This document shows, one piece after another, positions 25,301 through 32,318 of a stretch of 43,570 nt of DNA. Numbering within the stretch: the stretch's first letter is position 1; the number at the start of each line of letters is the position of its first letter. A program made the translations under genes and the position numbers. Below the pieces are notes generated by a model. The model was not told the origin of the DNA, did no database searches, and worked only from the letters and a program-made list of their open reading frames with translations. Source of the stretch: Treponema sp. (GTDB lineage: Bacteria > Spirochaetota > Spirochaetia > Treponematales > Breznakiellaceae); NCBI GenBank assembly GCA_031277045.1, contig JAISLX010000050.1, forward strand, positions 1 through 43,570. Direction: 5' to 3'.

Positions 25301-25562
25301 CGCCGCGAAAAAAACCACGGCCGCTGCCGGGAAGAAAACCCCAGGCAGGAAGGGGCGGCCTGCCGGCTCAAAGCCTGCCGCCGGGGAAAAAAAAACCGGC
25401 AGGAGGGGGCGGCCCGCCGGTTCAAAGAACATAGCCAAAAAACCGGCTGAACAGGAACGGCCTGTTGATTTTCCGCAGGGTTTCGATTCCTCGTTTGGCG
25501 GCGGATACGATGACACGCCGCCGGTATCGTCCTGGGATGACGGAGATGGCGGCAACAATTAA
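22317..25562 (+). CDS. ppdK: Pyruvate, phosphate dikinase fused in frame to a histone-H1/AT-hook-like tail
   Basis: 1081 residues; AAGGAG lies 6 bases before ATG 22317. Residues 1-about 895 are a complete PPDK, interconverting pyruvate + ATP + Pi with PEP + AMP + PPi. The ATP-grasp domain starts KSVYFFGNGKAEGDAGMKE. The swivelling domain has GGMTSHAAVVARGMG with phospho-His about 464. The PEP/pyruvate barrel has IGTMIEVPRAA, FGTNDLTQMTFAFSRDD and the catalytic Cys in GICGEHGGDP, and the domain ends RLAGAQAVINN. Ordinary PPDKs stop here. Instead the frame continues through 26 linker residues into about 165 residues very rich in Lys, Ala, Pro and Arg, ending with an acidic Gly-rich tail. A separate start at 25065 exists inside. 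PPDK identity is very secure; whether the fusion protein is made is open. Confidence 0.95.
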   Translation: MRKLKTGSKSVYFFGNGKAEGDAGMKEILGGKGANLAEMTTMGIPVPPGFTISAAVCAAYYENQRNFPSGFEAEVLESLARLEKNMGKKLGDAQDPLLVSVRSGAAVSMPGMMDTILNLGMNDNAVRGLANKTGNPRFAWDAYRRFIQMYGDVVMQVPHELFEKAIAKRKKERGAALDTDLRAEDLERLADDYKKIVRREAGVNFPQDPLEQLWGSIRAVFGSWMNDRAIRYRALNEIKSLKGTAVNIQSMVFGNFGEDSGTGVCFSRDPSTGVNKFYGEYLMNAQGEDVVAGIRTPEEISTLARKNPKIYQQLVDIKDRLENHFRDMQDMEFTVQQGVLYILQTRNGKRSGAAAVRCAIDMVKEKLIDKNTAILRVSPAHLDQLLHPMVNPAALKSARSITSGLNASPGAAAGRIVFTAQDAESWHGRGEKVLLVRKDTSPEDIGGMVVSQGVLTSTGGMTSHAAVVARGMGIPCVAGAKGVSVAGGKVHIGDKVFSEGDWITIDGSTGNVYEGELPLSAPEISPEMSTFLDWCDKVRESSRRGKIKGFKVRTNADQPEDAKRAFAFGAEGVGLCRTEHMFFDKEKLIHFRAMIVADTEEERRLQLGKILPLQRQDFFGIFKAMEGRPVTIRLLDPPLHEFVPHTREETEELAAYLGIEAEKLWPKIERLHEANPMLGHRGCRLAITYPEIYDMQVEAIALAALDCVRQNIPVEPEIMIPIVVTARELKLLRPNAEAVLRRVFESEGLSLPAIHIGTMIEVPRAAIRSGHIAKYADFFSFGTNDLTQMTFAFSRDDVASFLPAYLEKGVLDVDPFKSIDEEGVGELIRFAIDEGRAVNPEIKIGICGEHGGDPQTIDFCYRAGLSYVSCSPFRVPLARLAGAQAVINNSMDATDKSVEGPGTMENKSKLHKEANSMSDTVKRTGARKPAGRKPAAAKAAAKKPVKKAAPAGRKTTAAKAGAAKKPGRPAAKKTTAAGRKTTAAKAGAAKKPGRPAAKKTTAAAGKKTPGRKGRPAGSKPAAGEKKTGRRGRPAGSKNIAKKPAEQERPVDFPQGFDSSFGGGYDDTPPVSSWDDGDGGNN
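25065..25562 (+). CDS. Histone-H1/AT-hook-like protein with its own start inside the ppdK frame
   Basis: 165 residues from ATG 25065, which is preceded by AAGGAGG (25050-25056) at 8 bases, the best ribosome-binding site in the region. The product starts MSDTVKRTGARKPAGRK and is about half Lys, Ala, Pro and Arg in patterns such as AAKKPGRPAAKK. It has four GRP cores, two in AT-hook form (GRKGRPAGSK, GRRGRPAGSK). A 26-residue unit is duplicated. The end is acidic (DFPQGFDSSFGGGYDD). Such tails resemble bacterial H1-like nucleoid proteins (Hc1/AlgP types), so DNA or RNA binding is likely. It shares the frame with ppdK and ends at the same stop, so it may be made alone, as a fusion, or both. Confidence 0.7.
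   Translation: MSDTVKRTGARKPAGRKPAAAKAAAKKPVKKAAPAGRKTTAAKAGAAKKPGRPAAKKTTAAGRKTTAAKAGAAKKPGRPAAKKTTAAAGKKTPGRKGRPAGSKPAAGEKKTGRRGRPAGSKNIAKKPAEQERPVDFPQGFDSSFGGGYDDTPPVSSWDDGDGGNN
25167..25318 (+). repeat. 74-bp direct repeat in the H1-like tail
   Basis: Copies at 25167-25240 and 25245-25318 (offset 78 bases, 26 codons) differ at about two bases. They encode GRKTTAAKAGAAKKPGRPAA. Recombination or slippage could change tail length by 26 residues without a frame change. Confidence 0.9.
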
Positions 25563-25580
25563 CGCGCGCTGTTAAGCACA

Positions 25581-25609
25581 AGCCCGCGGAAAACCTCCGC
25601 GGGCTTTTT
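25581..25609 (+). terminator. Intrinsic terminator after ppdK
   Basis: AGCCCGCGGA (25581-25590) and TCCGCGGGCT (25596-25605) are perfect 10-bp arms, followed by TTTTA. Confidence 0.92.
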
Positions 25610-25677
25610 ATTCGGCGGGTAAGCGCTGTTGCCCAGCGGCTTGCGGGGCGCGCGTAGACGATTTCCGGAATTTTTGT

Positions 25678-25691
25678 TATATTTAGACAAT
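25678..25691 (+). promoter_or_regulatory. -10 element placing the carD transcript start at its ATG
   Basis: TATATT (25678-25683) ends 8 bases before ATG 25692, and there is no ribosome-binding site between. The 17-base-upstream -35 position (TAGACG, 25655-25660) is weak. The arrangement predicts a leaderless mRNA. Confidence 0.45.
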
Positions 25692-26189
25692 ATGAGTAAA
25701 GCCAAAGGTTTCCAGGTAAACCAGAAAGTTGTGTACCCCAGCCAGGGGGTCGGCGTTATTACCGCCATCGAAGAAAAAGAATTCAAAAATGAAAAAATTC
25801 TCTACTACACGATATACCTTGAAGTATCGGATATGACGATTATGGCGCCTGTGGACAAGGCGGTGGAACTGGGAATCCGCCCGATTGTCCCGTCCAAAGA
25901 GGCGCAAAGGGCGCTGGAACTTATCGGTGAGGATTATGAGCCTATTACGTCGGACTGGAAAGAACGGTACAACAAAAACCTGGACCTGCTGAAAAAGGGG
26001 AGCGTTACCGATATTGCCCTGATTGTCCGGACCCTGTACCACCGCAGCAAGGTAAAAGAACTGCCCATTTTGGAGCGCAAGCTCTACGATTCCGCGCTTA
26101 AACTGCTGGAAGACGAAATTGCCTACTCCCTGCGCAAGACCCGGGAAGAAGTGGAACACATGATCTTTACCCGCCTGGAGTCCCGTTAA
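25692..26189 (+). CDS. carD: CarD-family transcription factor
   Basis: 165 residues. The N-terminal RNA-polymerase-interacting domain (related to TRCF-RID) begins FQVNQKVVYPSQGVGVITAI and continues through YYTIYLEVSDMTIMAPVDKA. The C-terminal helical domain has WKERYNKNLDLLKKGSVTDI and ends with a long helix rich in Arg and Glu. Family role: binds the RNA polymerase beta subunit and stabilises open complexes, affecting rRNA and stress promoters. No Shine-Dalgarno precedes the ATG; homology begins right at MSKAKGFQVNQ, so upstream starts are unlikely. A -10 box 8 bases upstream suggests a leaderless message. It is followed by ispD after 78 bases. Confidence 0.95.
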   Translation: MSKAKGFQVNQKVVYPSQGVGVITAIEEKEFKNEKILYYTIYLEVSDMTIMAPVDKAVELGIRPIVPSKEAQRALELIGEDYEPITSDWKERYNKNLDLLKKGSVTDIALIVRTLYHRSKVKELPILERKLYDSALKLLEDEIAYSLRKTREEVEHMIFTRLESR

Positions 26190-26267
26190 TGTTCCCACGA
26201 TGGTTTTTGCCGCGCCGGGCTTTTGAGGGAACTGCCGTGCGCGGTGTCCCGCGAAACCTGTAACCGG

Positions 26268-27038
26268 ATGGGAGCCTCCTTCGCGGCGATAATCACCGCC
26301 GCGGGTTCCTCCAGCCGGATGCGCTTCGTGCAGGGGATGTCTGTTCCCGAAGGGCTTCCCGCGAAAAAAGAGTACCTGCCCTTGGGGCCGGATCGCTGTG
26401 ACAGTGAGGGGAAGCCCCTTACCGTGCTGGGGGCGGCGGTTTTGGCCTTTGCCGGGTTTGACGAAATCGGCGTTATTGTTATCACGGTTCCCGCGGATGG
26501 CGAGGCGGCAGCCCGCGCCGCCCTGCCCCGGGAACTGCGCGAACCCCCTGCCGGGACTCCGGGCCCTTCCATCCGGTTTACCGGGGGGGGCTCTACCCGC
26601 CGCGCTTCGGTGTACCGGGCCCTGTCCTTTCTGAATTCCCGTGAATATTCCCGGACGCCGCGTGCGCAGACGCCTTTGTGGGTGCTGATCCACGATGGGG
26701 CCCGGCCCTGGATTGGCGCGGACCTTATCCGGCGGGTGATGGACGCGGTTATGCGGCACAGCGCGGTTATCCCCCTGGCGCCGCTGCTGGAAACCCCCAA
26801 AGAGATCGACGAAGGGGGCTTTATCCGGAAGCATCTGTGCCGTTCCGCCCTGGGCCTTGCCCAGACTCCCCAGGCGTTTGCCTTTCCCCGGATTCTCTGG
26901 GCCCATGAGCGGGCAGCGGAACAGGAGGGCGAGTACACCGATGACGCGGAGATTTGGGGGGAATTTTGTGGTCCCGTGGCTACGGTGGCAGGGGACCGGG
27001 GGAACCGGAAGATTACCTACGCGGAGGATCTGGCGTGA
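26268..27038 (+). CDS. ispD: 2-C-methyl-D-erythritol 4-phosphate cytidylyltransferase
   Basis: 256 residues from ATG 26268 (weak ribosome-binding site; a TTG at 26223 is an alternative). Nucleotidyltransferase motif AAIITAAGSSSRM starts at residue 5, with KKEYLPLGP supplying the catalytic Lys. VLIHDGARPWI and ALGLAQTPQAF and the end GNRKITYAEDL are IspD hallmarks. It makes CDP-methylerythritol in the MEP isoprenoid pathway. Slightly long owing to an insertion of about 15 residues after the first loop. The stop overlaps the ispF start (GTGA), a common order for these genes. Confidence 0.93.
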   Translation: MGASFAAIITAAGSSSRMRFVQGMSVPEGLPAKKEYLPLGPDRCDSEGKPLTVLGAAVLAFAGFDEIGVIVITVPADGEAAARAALPRELREPPAGTPGPSIRFTGGGSTRRASVYRALSFLNSREYSRTPRAQTPLWVLIHDGARPWIGADLIRRVMDAVMRHSAVIPLAPLLETPKEIDEGGFIRKHLCRSALGLAQTPQAFAFPRILWAHERAAEQEGEYTDDAEIWGEFCGPVATVAGDRGNRKITYAEDLA

Positions 27039-27532
27039 TCCGCGCCGGTCTGGGCCGGGACCTGCACCGTCTTGTGGAGGGCCGGCCTTTCCTGCTGGGA
27101 GGTCTGCGAATCGAAGCGGAACGGGGGGAACTGGGCCATTCCGACGGGGATGTACTGGCCCACGCCGTAACCGATGCTCTGTTGGGGGCCGCCGCGCTGG
27201 GGGACACCGGCGCCCTGTTCCCCCCTTCGGACCCCCGGTGGAAAGACGCCGATTCGCTGGTCCTGCTGGGGCAGGCCTGGGAGCTGGTGCGCCGTGAAGG
27301 CTGGGAACTTGTCAACCTGGACTGCGTGGTGTGCTGCGAAACGCCCCGCCTGCTCCCCCACCGGGACGCGATACGAAATTCCCTGGCCGGGGCTCTGGGA
27401 GTGGGGCTGGAGCGGGTTTTTGTAAAGGGTAAGACCGGCGAGGGCCTGGGGCCGGTGGGCCAGGGTCTGGCGGTGGAGGCCTTGGCGCTGTGTCTTTTGG
27501 AACGGAAAGACGCGCAGCGGGGGGAACCGTGA
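27035..27532 (+). CDS. ispF: 2-C-methyl-D-erythritol 2,4-cyclodiphosphate synthase
   Basis: 165 residues, GTG start at 27035 with GGAGG 7 bases upstream and overlapping the ispD stop. Metal ligands appear in GLGRDLHRL (Asp, His) and ELGHSDGDVLAHAVTDALLG (His). GDTGALFPPSDPRWKDADS is the substrate loop, and KGKTGEGLGPVGQG replaces the usual KATTTEGLGFTGRG. It cyclises CDP-ME 2-phosphate with loss of CMP in the MEP pathway. The missing step, IspE, is not in the window. The stop overlaps the nth start (GTGA). Confidence 0.95.
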   Translation: MIRAGLGRDLHRLVEGRPFLLGGLRIEAERGELGHSDGDVLAHAVTDALLGAAALGDTGALFPPSDPRWKDADSLVLLGQAWELVRREGWELVNLDCVVCCETPRLLPHRDAIRNSLAGALGVGLERVFVKGKTGEGLGPVGQGLAVEALALCLLERKDAQRGEP

Positions 27533-28197
27533 GGCGGGACGCGGATGTTCCCTGGGATTCCATCGTGCAAACCCTGGAAACATGGCGCGGAAATATGGAT
27601 GAGCCATCGGTGAGTACCGTGGCGGAGCGGTACAGCCGGGATCCCTGGGCGGTGCTGGTTTCGACCATCCTGAGCCTCCGTACCAAGGACGAGGTAACCC
27701 TGGTAACTTCGGCCCGGCTTTTGGAAAAGGCGAAAAGTCCGGCGGAACTTGACGCGCTTGGCGAGGAAACAGTGGCCGCCCTTGCCTATCCGGCGGGTTT
27801 TTACCGTACCAAGGCCGCGAATCTAAAAAAAATCGCTGCCATTCTTTTGGAACGCTACGGCGGCGCGGTGCCTTCCGGCATGGACCAACTGCTTGCCCTG
27901 CCGGGCGTGGGGCGCAAAACCGCGAACCTGGTGCTTATTGAAGCGTTCGATCTGCCGGGTATCTGCGTGGATGTCCATGTACACCGGATCTGCAACCGCG
28001 CCGGCTGGATTCAGACCAAAGACCCGGAAGAAACCGAGATGACCCTGCGCACGATCCTGCCCCGGAAACACTGGAAGGGGATCAACGCCCTGCTGGTTCT
28101 CTACGGCCAGCAGATCTGCCGTCCCGTAAGCCCCTACTGTTCCCGCTGCGTAATCGCCGCTCAGTGCCGGCGGAATGGCGTGGAAAAAAGCCGCTGA
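27529..28197 (+). CDS. nth: Endonuclease III (base-excision repair DNA glycosylase/AP lyase)
   Basis: 222 residues, GTG start at 27529 overlapping ispF. Helix-hairpin-helix LPGVGRKTANLVL supplies the catalytic Lys, and CVDVHVHRICNR supplies the catalytic Asp. The iron-sulphur cluster has the canonical spacing in CRPVSPYCSRCVIAAQC (C-x6-C-x2-C-x5-C). It excises oxidised pyrimidines and cleaves at abasic sites. Last gene of ispD-ispF-nth; two hairpins follow within 130 bases. Confidence 0.95.
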   Translation: MRRDADVPWDSIVQTLETWRGNMDEPSVSTVAERYSRDPWAVLVSTILSLRTKDEVTLVTSARLLEKAKSPAELDALGEETVAALAYPAGFYRTKAANLKKIAAILLERYGGAVPSGMDQLLALPGVGRKTANLVLIEAFDLPGICVDVHVHRICNRAGWIQTKDPEETEMTLRTILPRKHWKGINALLVLYGQQICRPVSPYCSRCVIAAQCRRNGVEKSR

Positions 28198-28252
28198 TCG
28201 CGCCCTCAAAGCGCTGCAGTATTAGAGTTATTCGAACCCCATGCAAAACGAG

Positions 28253-28275
28253 AAAAGTCCACAGGACTTTTTCTT
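28253..28275 (+). terminator. Intrinsic terminator after nth
   Basis: AAAAGTCC (28253-28260), loop ACA, GGACTTTT (28264-28271), then TCTT. Perfect 8-bp stem. Confidence 0.75.
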
Positions 28276-28284
28276 CCGAAGATA

Positions 28285-28325
28285 CCCCGCCGAACCTTTG
28301 GTTCGAGTTCCGTGGCGGGGTTTTT
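28285..28325 (+). terminator. Second terminator hairpin with an inner stem-loop
   Basis: CCCCGCC (28285-28291) pairs with GGCGGGG (28314-28320), enclosing a second hairpin (GAACC-TTT-GGTTC, 28293-28305) and followed by five T. It lies just upstream of the next promoter. Confidence 0.7.
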
Positions 28326-28336
28326 CATTCGGCGCC

Positions 28337-28363
28337 TTGACACCATAACCAAGTCCGGATAAT
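28337..28363 (+). promoter_or_regulatory. Candidate promoter of the carbohydrate ABC operon
   Basis: TTGACA (28337-28342), 15 bases, GATAAT (28358-28363). The spacing is short, but both hexamers are strong. It would give a leader of about 365 bases before ATG 28736. Confidence 0.5.
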
Positions 28364-28365
28364 CT

Positions 28366-28735
28366 ATTTGTTTATGCAAGTTTCAAAGGCCCTTCTGAAC
28401 ATCGTTTCGTGGTCTACCCGTGTTTCCGGGGCCTTAACCGGTAAATATTTGTTTACCCCCCCCCCCCCCCTCCCCCAACTTTTTGTAATTTTCCTGCCCT
28501 CAAAACAGCCGGAATCCGGCCTTTTACTCCGCGAACCAGCGGCGCGGCACCGGGCAGCCGTAACGTTTCTGAATTTCAGGGCTTCCCCGCAGCTTCAGTT
28601 CAAGAACATCTCTTTCGACAAAAAACCGCGGACGCGGCGGGTTTCCGGGAACCGCGCGAAACCGTCCCCCGGCTTAAATACAGGCTTAAACGCTGCCGGA
28701 TAGACAGCGGAAAATATTTTTTAGGAGGCAATGCG
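28366..28735 (+). other. Long leader/intergenic region with 15-C tract
   Basis: No gene is supported between the promoter candidate and the lipoprotein gene. It contains fifteen C (28456-28470), then T and five C. It also has a short hairpin followed by TTTT (about 28507-28525), and the AGGAGG ribosome-binding site of the next gene (28723-28728). The length suggests a regulated leader; no known riboswitch class is recognised. Confidence 0.5.
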
Positions 28736-30343
28736 ATGAAGAAAGCATTGGGAGGGCTCGGCATCACCCTTGTCCTGATAGGGATGCTGGCGGGGTGCCA
28801 GGGTAAATCCGGCCCCGCCGCTTCGGGGGATTCGAGCTTTAGCTTCACCGGATATCCGATGAACGCGCAGGACAAAACCATCACCTGGTTTTCCAGCGGG
28901 TCTTATTTGCCAAATACGGCGTATGCCACGGCGGATCAGTCTCCGTTCCATTCCGGTTTGGAGGAAATGCTTGGGGTGAATATCGAGTGGGTCTTCCCCA
29001 CGGCGGGGACGGACACAAACCAAACGTTTAACCTTATGCTGGCCAGCGATACCCTGCCGGATATTATCAATCACAACCTTATGGCTGACGCCGAACGGTA
29101 CATCAACGAAGGTACTATCCGGGATCTTTCAGGCCGCATCAAGGAATGGTCCCCGGCTTACTACGCCTGGCTTCAAACAGAGGAGGCCTACGACCGGGCC
29201 ATGAAGACTGACTCAGGCAAATACTACGGCTACGGTTTCTTCCGGGAAGCCGGCGGCTGGAACGATTCCTACCTGGGGCCGGTAGTCAACAAGACCTGGC
29301 TTGACGAGTGCGGACTCCCCCCGCCGGCGACTATTTCCGACTGGGACAAAACCATCCGGACCTTCAAAGATAAATACGGGGCGGTGTTAAGCTTTGCGTG
29401 GTCCCGGGTTACCGGTTACGGAACCTTCCTGTCCGGGGCTTTTGGCGCGTACAGTTTTGCCGACTACCGCCTTTACGTTGACAAAAACAGCAAGATACAG
29501 CTTGCCAACGTTCAGCCGGAATACCGCACCGAACTGGCCAAGATGAACGAATGGTGGAGCGCGGGGCTTATCGATCAGGATGTGCTGTCCATCAACGATA
29601 CGATGGCCCGGTCCAACGCGCTGAATAAAAAAATGGGCATTTCCTTTACGTCAATGGGCCAGCTTTCCAACTGGGGTACCGATGCCAAAAACGCCGGCAA
29701 CGGCGCCGAATGGGTCGGCCTGCAGTATCCCAGGGGGGATGACGGGACCCTGGCGATGGTACCCGGCGGCTACGGTATCGGCAGTGTGGCGGCGGCCGTT
29801 TCCACAAGCTGCCCCGATGACAAGCTGGAACTGGTTATGCGGGCTTTGGACTACGCCTATACCGAAGAGGGGAACCTCTACTGGAACTTTGGCAAAAAGG
29901 GAGTTTCCTGGGATTACGACGCGTCGGGCAAGCCCGCCTATCTTCCCCTGGTTACCAACGACCCGGACGGGCTTAACAATGCCATCGACAAATACGGCGG
30001 GTCCACCTGGAGCGGCTGCTGCATCCAGGCCACAGCCCTGCTCTACATGAAAAATACCCAGCAGGCCATCGACGCCAACGACCTGTGGTTCTACCCCAAC
30101 GAGGCCGTTACCGCCGCGTGGACCCTGCCCAACGGCATGACCATGACCCCCGAGGAAAGCACCCGCGCCGCGGAACTGAAAAACACTATCAATACCTTTG
30201 TGGACGAAGCGGCTATTCAGTTTATCACCGGCCAGAACAGTCTTGCCAACTGGGATAGTTATGTAAACCGGGTAAATTCCATGGGCCTTGCCGAACTGCT
30301 CAGCATTTATCAGGCGGCCTACGACCGTTACCTTGCCCGTTAA
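28736..30343 (+). CDS. Carbohydrate ABC transporter substrate-binding lipoprotein
   Basis: 535 residues; AGGAGG precedes ATG 28736 by 7 bases. Lipoprotein signal peptide MKKALGG, hydrophobic stretch, LAGC (lipidated Cys about 22). The mature part resembles large extracellular solute-binding proteins of family 1 in LplA/YtcQ-type systems (ITWFSSGSYLP, TFNLMLASDTLPDIINHNL, KYYGYGFFREAGGWNDSYLG, DKYGGSTWSGCC). These bind oligosaccharides or complex glycan fragments. The two following permeases are of the matching LplB/YtcP type. No ATPase is encoded here; such systems commonly share a distant MsmX-like ATPase. Substrate is not predictable. A strong hairpin directly after the gene may raise its expression over the permeases. 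Confidence 0.93.
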   Translation: MKKALGGLGITLVLIGMLAGCQGKSGPAASGDSSFSFTGYPMNAQDKTITWFSSGSYLPNTAYATADQSPFHSGLEEMLGVNIEWVFPTAGTDTNQTFNLMLASDTLPDIINHNLMADAERYINEGTIRDLSGRIKEWSPAYYAWLQTEEAYDRAMKTDSGKYYGYGFFREAGGWNDSYLGPVVNKTWLDECGLPPPATISDWDKTIRTFKDKYGAVLSFAWSRVTGYGTFLSGAFGAYSFADYRLYVDKNSKIQLANVQPEYRTELAKMNEWWSAGLIDQDVLSINDTMARSNALNKKMGISFTSMGQLSNWGTDAKNAGNGAEWVGLQYPRGDDGTLAMVPGGYGIGSVAAAVSTSCPDDKLELVMRALDYAYTEEGNLYWNFGKKGVSWDYDASGKPAYLPLVTNDPDGLNNAIDKYGGSTWSGCCIQATALLYMKNTQQAIDANDLWFYPNEAVTAAWTLPNGMTMTPEESTRAAELKNTINTFVDEAAIQFITGQNSLANWDSYVNRVNSMGLAELLSIYQAAYDRYLAR

Positions 30344-30414
30344 AGGTACGCGGGGCTTTTTCCAGAACTAACCGGGTTTTGGGAAAAATTCCCCGTAGTT
30401 ACGTTAAAAACAAG

Positions 30415-30453
30415 CCCCTGCCCGGGGTTTCCGGATGCCGGGCAGGGGTTTTT
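30415..30453 (+). terminator. Strong hairpin terminator/attenuator between lipoprotein and permease genes
   Basis: CCCCTGCCCGG (30415-30425) and CCGGGCAGGGG (30438-30448) form 11 perfect pairs, followed by five T. It ends only 16 bases before ATG 30469, so it probably limits read-through into the permeases. Confidence 0.85.
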
Positions 30454-30468
30454 CATGACGGAGGACGT

Positions 30469-31413
30469 ATGAGCGGGAAATACGACAACGCGCAGAGAAA
30501 ACCATCTTTGGCTGTTACCCTGGCCAAAGATTTCTCCCAAAATAAATATAAATACCTTCTTATTCTGCCGGTATTGGTGTACTTTGTGCTTTTTGCCTAC
30601 AAGCCGATATACGGTCTTTTAATCGCCTTTAAGGAGTTCCGGCCGAATCTTGGCATGGCCCACAGCCCCTGGGTGGGGATGAAGCATTTTGTCAGTTTTT
30701 TCCAGGACCTTTACTTTTTCAGGCTTATCCGGAACACCCTTTCCATCAGCCTGCTCAACATTATTTTTGGTTTTCCGGCTCCTATTATTCTGGCCCTGCT
30801 TCTTAACGAGATTCACAACGTAGCGTTCAAACGGACCGTCCAGACCATTACTTACATGCCCTATTTTATCTCGATGGTGGTGGTTAGTTCTCTAATCCGC
30901 ACGTATACCACCGGGGACGGTATTTTCTCCCAGATCGCCGTTTTTTTGGGCGGAACCGGAAAAAATTATCTTATGTATCCCCAGTATTTCTATCCCATTT
31001 ATGTTATTTCCGATATTTGGCAGGGCATAGGCTGGAATTCGATTATCTACCTGGCGGCGCTGTCGGGCATCGATCAACAGCAGTACGAAGCGGCGATTAT
31101 TGACGGCGCGGGCAGGTTCCGGCGTATGCTCAACATAACCCTGCCGAACCTTCTGCCCACCATTATGGTCCTTTTTATCCTGCGGATGGGGGGCATTCTA
31201 AACGTGGGTTTTGAAAAGATCATCCTTCTCTACAACTCGAACATTTACGAGGTCGCCGATGTAATCTCCACCTACGTGTACCGGCGGGGTATATTAAACG
31301 CCGCCTTTAGTTACGCCAGCGCGGTAGGGCTTTTTAACTCCCTGGTCAACGTGGTGTTTTTGGTAACGGCCAATGCCCTAAGCCGGAAATTTACCGAATC
31401 AAGCCTGTTTTAA
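30469..31413 (+). CDS. Carbohydrate ABC transporter permease, LplB/UgpA type
   Basis: 314 residues from ATG 30469 (GGAGG 4 bases upstream). Inner-membrane permease of the CUT1 family with six predicted helices, the first at residues about 24-44 (YLLILPVLVYFVLFAYKPIY). The coupling EAA loop is YEAAIIDGAGRFRRMLNITLPNL, matching the EAAxxDGA consensus. It forms a heterodimer with the next gene product to import a carbohydrate delivered by the upstream lipoprotein. An in-frame longer start would run through the terminator hairpin and is unlikely. Confidence 0.94.
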   Translation: MSGKYDNAQRKPSLAVTLAKDFSQNKYKYLLILPVLVYFVLFAYKPIYGLLIAFKEFRPNLGMAHSPWVGMKHFVSFFQDLYFFRLIRNTLSISLLNIIFGFPAPIILALLLNEIHNVAFKRTVQTITYMPYFISMVVVSSLIRTYTTGDGIFSQIAVFLGGTGKNYLMYPQYFYPIYVISDIWQGIGWNSIIYLAALSGIDQQQYEAAIIDGAGRFRRMLNITLPNLLPTIMVLFILRMGGILNVGFEKIILLYNSNIYEVADVISTYVYRRGILNAAFSYASAVGLFNSLVNVVFLVTANALSRKFTESSLF

Positions 31414-31424
31414 GGAGGGGGATA

Positions 31425-32312
31425 ATGCGGAACCACGTAAGAAAAACCGCCGGCGATATAATTTTTGACGCGGTGAATACCGTCATAATGGTTGCCCTGA
31501 TGTTTGTTACCCTGTACCCCATGTACTATGTGGTTGTCGCTTCGGTAACCAACAACCTGGACCTGCTGGCAACCCCGGGCTTTCTTTGGTATCCCAAAGG
31601 CTTTACTCTGGGTTCCTTTAAGCTTGCCTTTACCCACCCCCTTATCGTAAGCGGTTATAAAAACATTCTTATCATTATGGCGGCGGGGCTCTTTGTGAAT
31701 ATCGTTCTTACCCTCTTTACCGGGTTTTTCCTGGCTTCCAAAAACGTGTATTTCAAAAAGCCCATCCTGTTCATGATTCTTTTTACCATGTTTTTTAACG
31801 GCGGGATGATCCCCAACTACCTTAACATCCGCAGCCTGGGGCTTTACGATACCCTGTGGGCGCTGATCCTTCCCGGGGCGGTAAGCGTGTACAACAGCAT
31901 CATCTGCAGGACGGCCATAGAAGCGATTCCGGAAAGCCTTTCAGAATCCGCCCGGATAGACGGCGCCAACGACCTGACGATACTCTTTAGAATTATCACC
32001 CCCCTGATAAAGCCCACTATGGTAGTATTGCTGCTCTACTACGGCATTGGCCACTGGAACTCGTGGTTTTCCGCTTCCATTTACATTCGGGACAACTACA
32101 AGCTGCCCATCCAGAACATACTCCGGGCCATCCTTATCGCCAATTCGGACATTCTCAATTCCGCCGCCACCGAAAACGACCAAATTAACCAGTTTGCCGA
32201 AACCATAAAATACGCCGCCATTGTAATTACTACCGTACCGATATTGTTTATCTATCCCTTCCTGCAGCGGTACTTTGTCAAGGGCGTCATGATTGGGGCG
32301 GTTAAAGGTTAG
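31425..32312 (+). CDS. Carbohydrate ABC transporter permease, LplC/YtcP type
   Basis: 295 residues; GGAGGGGG lies just upstream of ATG 31425. Six predicted membrane helices, with the periplasmic loop PKGFTLGSFKLAF typical of LplC/YtcP permeases. The coupling loop is IPESLSESARIDGANDLTIL and the C-terminus reads PFLQRYFVKGVMIGAVKG, the family's characteristic ending. Partner of the preceding permease, 11 bases apart. Last gene of the operon. Confidence 0.95.
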   Translation: MRNHVRKTAGDIIFDAVNTVIMVALMFVTLYPMYYVVVASVTNNLDLLATPGFLWYPKGFTLGSFKLAFTHPLIVSGYKNILIIMAAGLFVNIVLTLFTGFFLASKNVYFKKPILFMILFTMFFNGGMIPNYLNIRSLGLYDTLWALILPGAVSVYNSIICRTAIEAIPESLSESARIDGANDLTILFRIITPLIKPTMVVLLLYYGIGHWNSWFSASIYIRDNYKLPIQNILRAILIANSDILNSAATENDQINQFAETIKYAAIVITTVPILFIYPFLQRYFVKGVMIGAVKG

Positions 32313-32318
32313 CGGTCC

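Noticed and set aside
28200..28250. TTCGAACCCC, possible 3' end of a minus-strand tRNA
   Set aside because: Flanking bases do not pair as T-stem and no other tRNA arms are found.
28285..28325. GGTTCGAGTTCC resembling a tRNA T-arm
   Set aside because: Neither strand gives a T-stem of five pairs, an anticodon arm or an acceptor stem; it fits a terminator with an inner hairpin.
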